Below are positions 46,392 to 55,481 of a stretch of DNA of 64,000 bases, one piece after another. The stretch's first letter is position 1. The number at the start of each line of letters is the position of its first letter. A program made the translations under genes and the position numbers. The stretch comes from an uncultured Ruminococcus sp. (GTDB taxonomy: Bacteria; Bacillota; Clostridia; Oscillospirales; Ruminococcaceae): positions 1 to 64,000 of the forward strand of contig CACZFN010000002.1 of the NCBI GenBank assembly GCA_902780505.1, read 5' to 3'. The notes under the pieces are model-generated. The model saw nothing but the letters and a program-made list of their open reading frames with translations, searched no databases and had not been told where the DNA came from.

Positions 46392-47771
46392 ATGGCAGGA
46401 AAAATGTGGGCAGGACGCTTTACAAAAGAAACCGACGAGAGGGTAAATGACTTTAACTCCTCGATAAAATTTGATGCGAGAATGTACAGACAGGATATTG
46501 AAGGCTCGATAGCACACGCGACTATGCTCGGCGAATGTGGGATAATATCGGCTGATGACAGCAAAAAGATAACCGAAGGCTTAAAAGGCATTCTTGCCGA
46601 TATCGAAAGCGGGGCCTTGCAGTTTGACATGACAGCCGAGGATATACATATGTTCAATGAAGCCGAACTTACAAAACGCATAGGTGATGCAGGAAAAAGG
46701 CTTCACACAGCAAGGTCAAGGAACGACCAGGTCGCACTTGATATAAGAATGAACCTTAAAGTTGAGATAAAGGAAATAGAAAAGCTTACAAAAGAGCTTA
46801 TAGAAACACTTTGCAAAATAGCGGAGAAAAACCTCACCACAGTAATGCCGGGGTATACACATCTGCAAAGGGCACAGCCGGTAACGCTTGCGCATCACAT
46901 GATGGCTTATGCTATGATGCTTATCCGCGACCTCGGCAGACTTGAGGATACATACAAAAGGACAAACATCATGCCCCTTGGCAGCGGGGCTTTGGCCTCC
47001 ACCACCTACCCTATCAACAGACAGAGGGTATGTGAACTGCTCGGCTTTGACGAAATAACACAGAACTCCCTTGACGGCGTTTCTGACAGGGATTTCTGCA
47101 TAGAGCTTACTTCGGCTCTCTCTATCCTTATGATGCACCTTTCAAGGTTTTCAGAGGAAATAATACTCTGGTGCTCGTGGGAATTCAAATTTATTGAACT
47201 TGATGATGCATATGCAACAGGCTCGTCAATAATGCCGCAGAAGAAAAACCCCGACGTGACAGAACTTATCAGGGGCAAAACAGGCAGAGTGTACGGCGAC
47301 CTGAACACATTACTCGTAATGATGAAAGGGATCTCCCTTGCATACGACAAGGATATGCAGGAGGATAAAGAAGCGATATTTGATGCAATAGACACAGTAA
47401 AGCTTTGCCTTACAACATTTATACCAATGCTTGATACAATGACTGTACTGAAAGGAAATATGCGGGCTGCCGCAGCAAAGGGCTTTATAAACGCTACCGA
47501 CTGCGCTGACTACCTTGTAAAGAAAGGGCTGCCGTTCAGGGACGCTTACAAGATAACAGGCACACTTGTGCACACCTGCATTGAAAAGGGGCTGACGCTT
47601 GAAACGCTCCCACTTGAGGATTACAGGGCTCTTTGCGACACCTTTGATGAAGATGTATATGAAGCTATCAGTCTTGACACCTGCGTTATGCAGAGAAAGG
47701 CGGCAGGCGGTCCCGCACCGGAAGCTGTAAAAGTTCAGATAGAATACGCCCGCAAGGCAATAGGCTTATGA
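46392..47771 (+). CDS. argH: Argininosuccinate lyase
   Basis: 459 residues; ATG at 46392 is 8 nt behind AGGACGG, while a TTG at 46386 is too close. Splits argininosuccinate into arginine and fumarate. Starts MWAGRFTKETDERVNDFNSS, carries HTARSRNDQVALDIRM and TVMPGYTHLQRAQPVTLAHH, and the superfamily signature GSSIMPQKKNPDVTELIRG near residue 280, whose Ser loop is catalytic. Its last 4 nt overlap the next gene (ATGA). Confidence 0.98.
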   Translation: MAGKMWAGRFTKETDERVNDFNSSIKFDARMYRQDIEGSIAHATMLGECGIISADDSKKITEGLKGILADIESGALQFDMTAEDIHMFNEAELTKRIGDAGKRLHTARSRNDQVALDIRMNLKVEIKEIEKLTKELIETLCKIAEKNLTTVMPGYTHLQRAQPVTLAHHMMAYAMMLIRDLGRLEDTYKRTNIMPLGSGALASTTYPINRQRVCELLGFDEITQNSLDGVSDRDFCIELTSALSILMMHLSRFSEEIILWCSWEFKFIELDDAYATGSSIMPQKKNPDVTELIRGKTGRVYGDLNTLLVMMKGISLAYDKDMQEDKEAIFDAIDTVKLCLTTFIPMLDTMTVLKGNMRAAAAKGFINATDCADYLVKKGLPFRDAYKITGTLVHTCIEKGLTLETLPLEDYRALCDTFDEDVYEAISLDTCVMQRKAAGGPAPEAVKVQIEYARKAIGL

Positions 47772-48187
47772 TATACAGGCACGAACACCTTTTGCGTTCC
47801 TGCCTTATAGTGCTGTGGGCAGCGGCAGTGACAGGTGCGTATTACCTTTCCGAAATGTTTAACGGGGTATTGCTTATAAGGTTTTTTATATACCTGTTTT
47901 TAAACCCCGCGCTGCTTCTTGCAGGCAGCTTCATGCTTGCAAAGACATTCGGTGCCAAATGGTACTATACCGCGGCGGTAATAGCGGCTTCGGCAGTGAT
48001 ATATTTCGTAACGCCGGTCAGAAACGTTGTGCCGAATCTTATTATAGTTACAGCAGTATGCACTGTATTCGGTTCGGGCGTGGGAAGTGTATTTGCACCG
48101 CCGGAAGATAAACGGGAAAGTAAGAAAGAAAGCTACACGCCGATTCTTTCTGAAAGTAATATAAACAAAAAGAAGGCTAAAAAATGA
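47768..48187 (+). CDS. Small membrane protein in the arginine operon
   Basis: 139 residues with four predicted membrane helices (about 9-25, 30-52, 62-80, 86-107) and a Lys-rich tail (NINKKKAKK). It starts in an ATGA overlap with argH and ends in a 4-nt overlap with argC, so it is translationally coupled on both sides. The family is not recognised. Such placement suggests it is expressed with the pathway but does not prove a metabolic role. Confidence 0.75.
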   Translation: MIYRHEHLLRSCLIVLWAAAVTGAYYLSEMFNGVLLIRFFIYLFLNPALLLAGSFMLAKTFGAKWYYTAAVIAASAVIYFVTPVRNVVPNLIIVTAVCTVFGSGVGSVFAPPEDKRESKKESYTPILSESNINKKKAKK

Positions 48188-49131
48188 AAACAAAGATCTT
48201 TATTGACGGAAAAGAAGGTACGACAGGCTTACAGATATACGAGAGATTTGAAAAGCGTGATGACCTTGATATTCTGCTTATCGACGAGGATAAAAGAAAA
48301 GATACGGCTGAGCGTGCAAGGCTTATAAACGAAAGTGACATCACTTTCCTCTGCCTGCCCGATGCGGCAGCTAAGGAAGCCGTAAGCTTAGTAACTAACG
48401 ATAAAGTAAGAATTATCGACGCTTCCACCGCACACAGAACAGACCGCGCATGGGATTACGGCTTCCCCGAACTTTCAAAAGAACACAGGGCGGCAATAGC
48501 AGCATCTAAAAGGGTGGCTAACCCCGGGTGCTATGCAAGCGGGTTCATAAGCCTTGTTTATCCGCTTGTTCAGGCAGGCGTGCTGGGCGAGGATTATCCG
48601 CTTACCGCCCACGCAGTATCCGGCTACAGCGGCGGCGGAAAGAAAATGATAGCAGCTATCGAGGGTGAGGGCAAAACCAAGGAAATGGCATCACCAAGAC
48701 AGTATGCACTCACACAGTCGCACAAGCACCTGCCCGAGATGCAGGCAGTATGCGGGCTTAAATACAAGCCTATGTTCAACCCCATAGTTGATGATTACTA
48801 TGCAGGCATGGTGGTATCTGTACCGCTTGTTACAAGAGCGCTTGCAAAGAACTGCACCCCGAAAGATATCCACGATATCCTTTCGGCACATTATGAAGGG
48901 CAGAGATTTGTTAAGGTCATGGAGCTTTACGGCAGGGAAACGCTCCCGGACGGCTTCCTGGCTGCAAATACACTTGAAGGCACAAATGATATGCAGCTTT
49001 TCGTTTTCGGAAATGATGAGCAGATCCTTCTCTGCTCGCGCCTTGACAACTTAGGCAAGGGCGCAAGCGGTGCTGCGGTGCAGAATATGAATATAATGCT
49101 CGGCCTTGACGAAGCGACAGGCTTAGTATGA
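48184..49131 (+). CDS. argC: N-acetyl-gamma-glutamyl-phosphate reductase (short form)
   Basis: 315 residues, the length of type-2 ArgC. Reduces N-acetylglutamyl phosphate with NADPH, third step. The nucleotide-binding start is KIFIDGKEGTTGLQIYERF; the active-site Cys lies in VANPGCYASGFISLVYPLV (about residue 116), and HKHLPEM supplies the later His. Overlaps the preceding small membrane protein gene by 4 nt; argJ follows after 18 nt. Confidence 0.97.
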   Translation: MKTKIFIDGKEGTTGLQIYERFEKRDDLDILLIDEDKRKDTAERARLINESDITFLCLPDAAAKEAVSLVTNDKVRIIDASTAHRTDRAWDYGFPELSKEHRAAIAASKRVANPGCYASGFISLVYPLVQAGVLGEDYPLTAHAVSGYSGGGKKMIAAIEGEGKTKEMASPRQYALTQSHKHLPEMQAVCGLKYKPMFNPIVDDYYAGMVVSVPLVTRALAKNCTPKDIHDILSAHYEGQRFVKVMELYGRETLPDGFLAANTLEGTNDMQLFVFGNDEQILLCSRLDNLGKGASGAAVQNMNIMLGLDEATGLV

Positions 49132-49149
49132 TAAAAAGGAAGTAATATT

Positions 49150-50433
49150 ATGAAAGAAATAACACTTATACCCTTTGAGGGGTACAAATACATTGAGGGC
49201 GGCGTGTGTGCAGCTAAAGGATTTAAGGCAAGCGGTACATACTGCGGAATAAAGAAAAGCGAAGCACCCGACGGCAACGAGAGCCCATTCAAGGCAAAAA
49301 ACGATATAGGAATGGTAGTTTCCGACTGCATATGCTCGGCGGCGGCAGTTTATACACAGAATAAAGTCAAGGGCGCACCGATAACCGTAACAAGAAAAAA
49401 CCTTGAAGCCACAGGCGGCAAGGCAAGGGCGATAATAGTAAACTCAAAAAACGCAAACACCTGCAATGCTGACGGTGAGCAGAAGGCTAAGAAAATGTGC
49501 GAGCTGACAGCAAATGCGCTCGGTATCAGGGCAGAGGAGGTAATAGTTGCATCAACCGGCGTTATCGGGCAGATACTCCCCATTGAGCCTATAGAGAAGG
49601 CTGTACCTGTACTTGTGAAAGAACTTGATTACAACGGTAACGAGCAGGCAGCAACCGCTATAATGACTACCGACACTGTAAAAAAGGAAATAGCCGTGGA
49701 ATTTGAGATAGACGGCACAAGGTATCACTTAGGCGGCATGGGCAAGGGCAGCGGGATGATACACCCGAATATGGCGACGACACTTAACTTCTACACGACC
49801 GACTGCCGGATAAGCGCCGATGCTTTACAGGAAGCACTCAGCGAGGTGGTAAAGGTCACATACAACTGTCTGTCGGTCGACGGCGACCAGTCGACTAACG
49901 ATATGGTCTGTGTACTTGCAAACGGTATGGCAGGCGGAAGTGAGATAGTAACAGGCACAAAGCAGTTTGAGATATTCAAAAAGGCACTGTACATCGCCAT
50001 GATGAACATAACCAAAATGCTTGCTAAGGACGGCGAGGGCGCAACTAAACTCCTTGAAGTAAAGGTAAGCGGCGCTGACAGCCTTGCAACGGCTATAACC
50101 GTTGCTAAAAGCGTTGTAGGCTCAAACCTTTTAAAATGTGCAATATTCGGCGCTGATGCAAACTGGGGCAGGGTGCTTTGCGCTGTTGGCTATGCAGATG
50201 CCGAGTTTGACATAAACAAGGTCGATGTAAAAATGTCATCAAAGGCAGGCAGTATCCATGTGTGTGAAAACGGTGCAGGCATTGAATTTTCGGAAGATGT
50301 TGCCAAAAAGGTACTTTCTGAGGACGAGATAACCATTGATGTTTCAATAGGCGGCGGAGAGTTCTCTGCTGCGGCATGGGGCTGCGATCTTACATATGAT
50401 TACGTTAAGATCAACGGGGATTACAGAAGTTAA
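49150..50433 (+). CDS. argJ: Bifunctional glutamate N-acetyltransferase/ornithine acetyltransferase
   Basis: 427 residues. Transfers acetyl from N-acetylornithine to glutamate, so the pathway is cyclic. The self-cleavage site KGSGMIHPNMATTLNFY (about residues 197-215) provides the N-terminal Thr nucleophile of the beta chain. Also seen are the alpha-chain oxyanion loop VASTGVIGQ and the late NWGRVLCAVGYA. No argA or argE gene is near, which fits the ArgJ-type recycling route. Confidence 0.97.
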   Translation: MKEITLIPFEGYKYIEGGVCAAKGFKASGTYCGIKKSEAPDGNESPFKAKNDIGMVVSDCICSAAAVYTQNKVKGAPITVTRKNLEATGGKARAIIVNSKNANTCNADGEQKAKKMCELTANALGIRAEEVIVASTGVIGQILPIEPIEKAVPVLVKELDYNGNEQAATAIMTTDTVKKEIAVEFEIDGTRYHLGGMGKGSGMIHPNMATTLNFYTTDCRISADALQEALSEVVKVTYNCLSVDGDQSTNDMVCVLANGMAGGSEIVTGTKQFEIFKKALYIAMMNITKMLAKDGEGATKLLEVKVSGADSLATAITVAKSVVGSNLLKCAIFGADANWGRVLCAVGYADAEFDINKVDVKMSSKAGSIHVCENGAGIEFSEDVAKKVLSEDEITIDVSIGGGEFSAAAWGCDLTYDYVKINGDYRS

Positions 50434-50447
50434 AGGAAGTAATGAAG

Positions 50448-51305
50448 ATGCAGATAGAAAACCATATCAGAAGCCAGATACTTATTGATGCTTTGCCGTA
50501 TATACAGAAGTATCATGATAAGATCGTAGTTATAAAATACGGCGGCAACGCTATGACCAATTCAGAGCTTAAAGAAGCTGTAATGCGCGATATCGTGCTG
50601 CTTTCCGAAGTCGGGATAAAAGTAGTGCTCGTTCACGGCGGCGGTCCCGAGATAAGCGCGATGCTCAAGCGCGTAGGCGTGGAAAGCAGGTTTATAAACG
50701 GGTTAAGATACACCGACGAACAGACTATGGATATCGTAAAGATGGTACTAAGCGGCAAGGTAAATAAAGAACTTGTTGCAGCACTTCAGTTAAACGGCGG
50801 CAAGGCGCTCGGCCTTTGCGGGTGCGACGGACAGATGATAGTAGCGCAGAAGCTTGAAAGCGAAGTTGACCTCGGCTATGTCGGTGAAATAAAGAAGATA
50901 ACCACAAAGCCCATACTTGATGCACTTACAAACGGATATGTTCCGATAATTGCAACAGTCGGCACAAGTGAAACAGGGCAGAGCTATAATATCAACGCTG
51001 ACACTGCCGCTGCAAGGATAGCAAGCTGTTTAAGAGCTGAAAAGCTTATACTTATGACGGATATCAAGGGGCTTTTGAAGAATAAGGACGATGAGAACAC
51101 ACTTATACCCGCTGTTAATGTATCGGAAGTTGCTTACCTCAAGAGTATGGGCATAATAAGCGGCGGGATGATACCAAAGATAGACTGTTGCGTTGAAGCT
51201 ATAAGACGCGGCGTAAAGAGAACATCAATAATAGACGGCAGAGTGCCGCACTCGATACTTATTGAGCTGCTTACAAACGAAGGTATCGGTACACAGTTCA
51301 CCTGA
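50448..51305 (+). CDS. argB: Acetylglutamate kinase
   Basis: 285 residues from the ATG at 50448, 8 nt behind AAGGAAG; the ATG at 50442 adds two residues but is too close to the site. Phosphorylates N-acetylglutamate, second step. Motifs are VVIKYGGNAM (phosphate binding), LVHGGGPEISAML and INADTAAARIASCLRAEKLI with TDIKGLL. The N-terminal helix LIDALPYIQKYHDK is of the arginine-sensitive hexamer type, so feedback inhibition is likely. Confidence 0.97.
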   Translation: MQIENHIRSQILIDALPYIQKYHDKIVVIKYGGNAMTNSELKEAVMRDIVLLSEVGIKVVLVHGGGPEISAMLKRVGVESRFINGLRYTDEQTMDIVKMVLSGKVNKELVAALQLNGGKALGLCGCDGQMIVAQKLESEVDLGYVGEIKKITTKPILDALTNGYVPIIATVGTSETGQSYNINADTAAARIASCLRAEKLILMTDIKGLLKNKDDENTLIPAVNVSEVAYLKSMGIISGGMIPKIDCCVEAIRRGVKRTSIIDGRVPHSILIELLTNEGIGTQFT

Positions 51306-51323
51306 TACACGGAGGGAAGCATT

Positions 51324-51866
51324 ATGCAGGAGGATCTGTACTTACAGCTGCGCTATAGGTTTGATAACGAAGAAGATGTTATAAATGTCATCGCAGCAGC
51401 GCTTTTTCGTAAAACAATATGGCTGATAGGTATTGAAGTCTTTTTGCTTTTATACTCGGTCACGGCAAGGTTTGTGCCGCTGCCGCATATTGGCAATTAC
51501 GCTGACATAATTATTTTCGCCCTGTTTTTAGCGCTTACAATTATTATGCCGTATGCTTATGCTGCACTGATGATGCCGTCTGTAAGAAACGCCGCGATAC
51601 AAAACGATTCACTGCTTTCCCTTTATCAGACATATTTTACCGAGGAAAGCGCTGAGGGCGTTTTAAGATACGATTATTCAGCTATAAAACGTGTCACCGT
51701 AACAAAAAAGGCAGTGACCATAAATGCGGGCAGTTTCAATTCTTTTATCCCTGCGGCGGCATTCAGCGGCATCAGCCTTTCGCAGGTGCTTGCATTTGTG
51801 CAAAGCAAGGGTGCTGACATACCCGCAGACGTGATACTGAAAGCTGACGAAATCATAAACAAATGA
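51324..51866 (+). CDS. YcxB-like membrane protein
   Basis: 180 residues. Two membrane helices (about 30-48 and 58-80) in the first half, then a soluble C-terminal region with VLRYDYSAIKRVTVTKKAVT and NSFIPAAAFSG, the pattern of the YcxB-like family (small membrane proteins with a PH-like end). Function unknown. It sits between argB (18 nt) and argD (14 nt), so it is certainly co-transcribed with the pathway. Confidence 0.65.
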   Translation: MQEDLYLQLRYRFDNEEDVINVIAAALFRKTIWLIGIEVFLLLYSVTARFVPLPHIGNYADIIIFALFLALTIIMPYAYAALMMPSVRNAAIQNDSLLSLYQTYFTEESAEGVLRYDYSAIKRVTVTKKAVTINAGSFNSFIPAAAFSGISLSQVLAFVQSKGADIPADVILKADEIINK

Positions 51867-51880
51867 AAGGAATGATATAA

Positions 51881-53068
51881 ATGGGTACGATAGAAAAATT
51901 CAACTCCCACATTATGCCGACATACGGAAGGTTTGATGTTGTTATGGAGTCGGGTGAAAGCCGTACAGCCACCGACGAAAGCGGTAAAACTTACGTCGAT
52001 TTCGGCTCGGGAATAGGTACAAACAGCCTTGGCTTCTGCAATGAGCATTGGGTAGAGGCTGTCTGCGCACAGGCACACAGGATACAGCACACATCAAATT
52101 ATTACTACACAAAGGTCCAGGCAGATTTTGCTTCAAGGCTTTGCGAATACACGGGCTACAGCAAGATGTTTTTCGGAAACTCCGGTGCCGAAGCCAACGA
52201 GTGTGCAATTAAGCTTGCAAGGAAATACAGCTTTGACAAATACGGAAAAGAAGCCGGGCGCAACATCATAATCACACTTGTCAATTCGTTCCACGGCAGG
52301 ACGCTCGCCACTCTTTCAGCAACGGGGCAGGAGGTCTTTCACAATTACTTCTTCCCATTTGTTGAAGGGTTTGTAAATGTTGAACCCAACAACACAGATG
52401 ACCTTAAAGCAAAGCTTTCAGAGTACAAAGGAAAAGTATGCGCCGTGATGTTTGAACTTATTCAGGGCGAGGGCGGCGTTTGTGCTCTTGACAAGGAATT
52501 TGTGAAAGCTATATTTGAAGAATGCGGCAAGGATGACATACTGACCATCTGTGACGAAGTACAGACAGGTGTCGGCAGGACGGGCACATTCTTAGCATCG
52601 GAACAGTACGAAGTAAAGCCCGATATAACCACCCTTGCAAAGGGGCTTGCAGGCGGTATTCCGATAGGTGTATGCCTTGCAGATGAAAAATGCGCTGACG
52701 TTCTTACAAAGGGCACACACGGTTCGACCTTCGGCGGCAACCCGATATGCTGTGCAGGCGGCAACGCTGTGCTTGATACAGTTCTTGAAAAGGGCTTTCT
52801 TGACGAAGTAACACAAAAGGGCTACTACATATGGCAGAAGCTTATCGACCACCCCGAAGTAGCAGGGATAAGCGGGTTAGGGCTTATGATAGGCATCAGC
52901 TTTAAAAACAAAAAGGCCGCAGACGTATGCAAGGCCTGCCTTGATAACGGTCTGCTCACACTTACGGCAAAGGAAAAGCTCAGGCTTCTGCCGCCGCTCA
53001 CTATCACCTATGAAGAAATTGATAAGGGTATAGAGATAATTAAGAAAGTTTTAGAAGAAAAGGAGTAA
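51881..53068 (+). CDS. argD: Acetylornithine aminotransferase
   Basis: 395 residues behind AAAGGAATGATATAA. Makes N-acetylornithine from the semialdehyde and glutamate, using pyridoxal phosphate. Class-III aminotransferase features: FGNSGAEANECAIKLARKY, NSFHGRTLATLSATGQ, CDEVQTGVGRTGTFLASEQY and the Schiff-base Lys in ITTLAKGLAGGIPIG (about residue 254). Normal length. Confidence 0.97.
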   Translation: MGTIEKFNSHIMPTYGRFDVVMESGESRTATDESGKTYVDFGSGIGTNSLGFCNEHWVEAVCAQAHRIQHTSNYYYTKVQADFASRLCEYTGYSKMFFGNSGAEANECAIKLARKYSFDKYGKEAGRNIIITLVNSFHGRTLATLSATGQEVFHNYFFPFVEGFVNVEPNNTDDLKAKLSEYKGKVCAVMFELIQGEGGVCALDKEFVKAIFEECGKDDILTICDEVQTGVGRTGTFLASEQYEVKPDITTLAKGLAGGIPIGVCLADEKCADVLTKGTHGSTFGGNPICCAGGNAVLDTVLEKGFLDEVTQKGYYIWQKLIDHPEVAGISGLGLMIGISFKNKKAADVCKACLDNGLLTLTAKEKLRLLPPLTITYEEIDKGIEIIKKVLEEKE

Positions 53069-53073
53069 CCACA

Positions 53074-54000
53074 ATGAAACATCTGCTTAAACTGCTTGAC
53101 CTCTCAAAAGAGGAAATAACCGAGATATTAAACCTTGCCGATCAGCTCAAATACGAAAACAAAAACGGCATTGAGCACCACCTTTTAAAGGGCAAGACAC
53201 TTGGTATGATATTCCAGAAATCATCAACACGTACAAGGGTTTCCTTTGAAACCGGTATGTATCAGCTTGGCGGTCAGGCGCTCTTTCTGTCCTCACGCGA
53301 TCTCCAGATAGGCAGGGGTGAGCCTGTCCAGGATACAGCACGTGTACTTTCCCGCTACCTTGACGGCATAATGATAAGGACATTTGAACAGAAGGAAGTC
53401 GAGGACCTTGCAGAATACGGCTCTATTCCGATAATAAATGGCCTTACAGACTTCTGTCACCCCTGTCAGGTACTTGCTGACCTGATGACTATAAGGGAAT
53501 TCAAGGGGCACTTTGACGGCCTTAAAATGTGTTATATAGGCGACGGCAACAACATGGCAAATTCACTTATTGTGGGCGGCCTGAAAGTCGGTATGGCTGT
53601 TTCTATCGCCTGCCCTGATGATTACAGACCTGACAGCGAAGTTCTTCAGTTCACAAAACAGTACGGTGACAAGTTCAGTATGACAAATGTACCGATAGAA
53701 GCTGCAAAGGACGCTGATGTTATATTTACAGACGTATGGACATCAATGGGTGAGGAAGCTGAAACTGAAAAGAGAAAGATAGCATTCAAAGGCTACCAGA
53801 TAAACGACGAGGTAATGGCTGCTGCAAAGCCCGACGCAATGGTCCAGCACTGCCTGCCCGCACACCGCGAGGAGGAAATAACCGAAAAGGTATTTGAAGC
53901 CCACGCAAACGAGATATTTGAAGAAGCTGAAAACCGTCTGCACGCACAGAAAGCAGTTATGGTAAAGGTAATGGGCACAGAGGTTTCCGAAGAAAACTGA
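53074..54000 (+). CDS. argF: Ornithine carbamoyltransferase
   Basis: 308 residues behind AAGGAGTAACCACA, 5 nt after argD. Makes citrulline from ornithine and carbamoyl phosphate. Carbamoyl-phosphate loop SSTRTRVSFE (about 49-58), FCHPCQVLADLMT, DVWTSMGEE and ornithine loop HCLPAHREEEITEKVFE are intact. Last gene of the cluster; carAB is not in the window, so carbamoyl phosphate comes from elsewhere in the genome. Confidence 0.98.
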   Translation: MKHLLKLLDLSKEEITEILNLADQLKYENKNGIEHHLLKGKTLGMIFQKSSTRTRVSFETGMYQLGGQALFLSSRDLQIGRGEPVQDTARVLSRYLDGIMIRTFEQKEVEDLAEYGSIPIINGLTDFCHPCQVLADLMTIREFKGHFDGLKMCYIGDGNNMANSLIVGGLKVGMAVSIACPDDYRPDSEVLQFTKQYGDKFSMTNVPIEAAKDADVIFTDVWTSMGEEAETEKRKIAFKGYQINDEVMAAAKPDAMVQHCLPAHREEEITEKVFEAHANEIFEEAENRLHAQKAVMVKVMGTEVSEEN

Positions 54001-54060
54001 CATATACAAAACCAAAAAGGCTGTACGTAAGCGCATGCGCAATATAGAAGTTTTATATCC

Positions 54061-54091
54061 GACACTTCTGCTGTATCATGGCAGAAGTGTC
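54061..54091 (+). repeat. First hairpin of compound repeat copy 2
   Basis: 11-bp stem GACACTTCTGC / GCAGAAGTGTC with a TGTATCATG loop. Relative to 14034-14064, a T-A pair has become C-G on both arms at once, while the loop is conserved. The T-tract is weaker here (TTTGCG). Confidence 0.8.
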
Positions 54092-54113
54092 TTTGCGTTA
54101 TAAATGTCCGCGC

Positions 54114-54254
54114 CTGCTAAAAGAAAAAAGAAGAAAGAATAAATAAGAAATAATAAACAAGGTATCGCCTTCGGCGATTATTCTAAATCGTCCGCAAAGC
54201 GGACACCTTTATTATTCTTTATTCTTTCTTCTTTATTATTTATTCTTTTAGCAG
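54114..54254. repeat. Palindromic repeat, copy 2
   Basis: Arms CTGCTAAAAG / CTTTTAGCAG at the ends, an A/G-rich left arm (AAGAAAAAAGAAGAAAGAAT) and a matching T/C-rich right arm. The tip again has two hairpins, CGCCTTCGGCG and TCCGCAAAGCGGA. Same architecture as 14084-14220. Confidence 0.8.
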
Positions 54255-54328
54255 CAGCGAACACAGAACTTGGCTATTCAAATACTTCTATATCGCTGCT
54301 GCGCATATTGACCGTACAGCCTTTTTTA

Positions 54329-54946
54329 TCAGTAGCCGAGTATTATTATCTTTGCACCCATACCTTTTGGGACATATTTTATATTTATATACGCCCCTAT
54401 GCCATACGGTATATCACTTACCGCTGATGCTGTGCAGTCAATACCGTCTGCACGTTTGAAAGAAACTGTAAGCATACGTGTCTGTGCGTCATAATTCATG
54501 ACCTGCGCCCTTGCGATTATACCGTTTCTCCCGACAGAGCTGCCGGTGGCTTTACGAAAGACGATACTTATAAGCATTCCCCATGAAAGCGCTGTCATCC
54601 CGCCGAAAAGAGCATACAAAAACCACACCAGTGTTTTCTTTGCAGGGAGATAAACGGTATCCTCTTTACCGGGCAGATACTTGCCCGAGAAAGTCCTGCC
54701 GACATCTTTATTTCCGTCGTTTATGATACCCTTAGCGGTAACTGTTTCGCCCTTTTCGTTTTTATATTCTACCGTAACACTGCCGCCTGTGCCGCCTGCC
54801 CCGACGCCTTCGCTTTTAATTATAGTCGCCCTGACATCTATGCCGCTTTCTTTTAACTCTTTATTATCCCTATAAACTTTCAAAAGCAGGTACGGCATAC
54901 TTACGCTTAGCGCCAGCACCACTATAAGTGTGATCATCCTTTTCAT
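54329..54946 (-). CDS. DUF3592-like membrane protein
   Basis: 205 residues; start MKRMITLIVVLALSVSMPYL behind GGGAGATAAT. A helix at the N-terminus (about 3-22), an extracytoplasmic domain with RATIIKSEGVGAGGTGGSVT and GRTFSGKYLPGKEDTVYLPA, a second helix (about 108-132), then a related beta domain (ARAQVMNYDAQTRMLTVSFK). The repeated R-A-x-I/V start and the Y-x-PG/PKG elements fit the DUF3592 type. Function unknown. Convergent with argF. Confidence 0.6.
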   Translation of the reverse strand: MKRMITLIVVLALSVSMPYLLLKVYRDNKELKESGIDVRATIIKSEGVGAGGTGGSVTVEYKNEKGETVTAKGIINDGNKDVGRTFSGKYLPGKEDTVYLPAKKTLVWFLYALFGGMTALSWGMLISIVFRKATGSSVGRNGIIARAQVMNYDAQTRMLTVSFKRADGIDCTASAVSDIPYGIGAYINIKYVPKGMGAKIIILGY

Positions 54947-54966
54947 ATTATCTCCCCTAAAAAACA

Positions 54967-54995
54967 GGCAGGACACACATTATGCGCACCCTGCC
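54967..54995 (-). terminator. Terminator of the HU operon
   Basis: Minus-strand stem GGCAGG / CCTGCC with a partly paired GTGCGCA-TAA-TGTGTGT interior, followed by TGTTTTTT. Confidence 0.75.
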
Positions 54996-55021
54996 CGAAT
55001 TCTATAGCTTTAAGTAATGTA

Positions 55022-55447
55022 TTAAAGGTCAACCTTGCCGTCTACCTTGTCATTTACAACATAGTATGCAGCATTGTCCTCAGGCTTGATATAAACCTTA
55101 ACGCTCTTTACAGCGCCCTTGTTGTTAGCCTTATAATCAGCCTTAGCAGCCTCTAAAACGTCAAGTGCAGCAACCTGCTTGCCGTTGAATTCTACGAAAA
55201 CAGCGCTCTTGCTCTCAACTACCTTCTTAGCAGCTGTCTTAGCCTTTGCAGCAGTCTTATCAGCAGCAGTCTTAGCCTTTGCTGTAGCAGCCTTAGCTGT
55301 TGTCTTAGCCTTAGCAGCAGTCTTTGTTGTCTTTTCAGCAGCAGCCTTAGCTACCTTCTTTGTTTCTTTAACTGCCTTTTCTACCTTTTCAGCAGCAGCT
55401 TCCTTAACTTCAGCAGCTGTTGTCTTTACATTCTTTTCATCAGCCAT
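55022..55447 (-). CDS. Histone-H1-like Lys/Ala-rich protein (DUF6465-type)
   Basis: 141 residues. Residues about 8-85 are a low-complexity Lys/Ala/Thr region with repeated KAKTAAKA and KTTAKA units, like the tails of histone H1 and bacterial H1-like proteins. The last 55 residues form a small conserved domain with SAVFVEFNGKQVAALDVLEA and VKVYIKPEDNAAYYVVND, which I associate with DUF6465 of Clostridia. It follows hup by 34 nt on the same transcript. DNA binding through the basic tail is likely but not shown. Confidence 0.75.
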   Translation of the reverse strand: MADEKNVKTTAAEVKEAAAEKVEKAVKETKKVAKAAAEKTTKTAAKAKTTAKAATAKAKTAADKTAAKAKTAAKKVVESKSAVFVEFNGKQVAALDVLEAAKADYKANNKGAVKSVKVYIKPEDNAAYYVVNDKVDGKVDL

Positions 55448-55481
55448 TGTGATAAATCTCCCTTCAAACTATTTGCTTTAA

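Larger units (their letters stand above)
54014..54326. terminator. Split terminator arms around the repeat element
   Basis: Perfect 14-bp arms AAAAAGGCTGTACG (54014-54027) and CGTACAGCCTTTTT (54313-54326) lie just past argF and just before the end of the convergent gene. They look like one bidirectional terminator whose loop has received about 285 bp of palindromic repeat. Inside are secondary arms GCGCATGCGCAATATAGAAG and its imperfect complement near 54285-54308. Confidence 0.65.
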
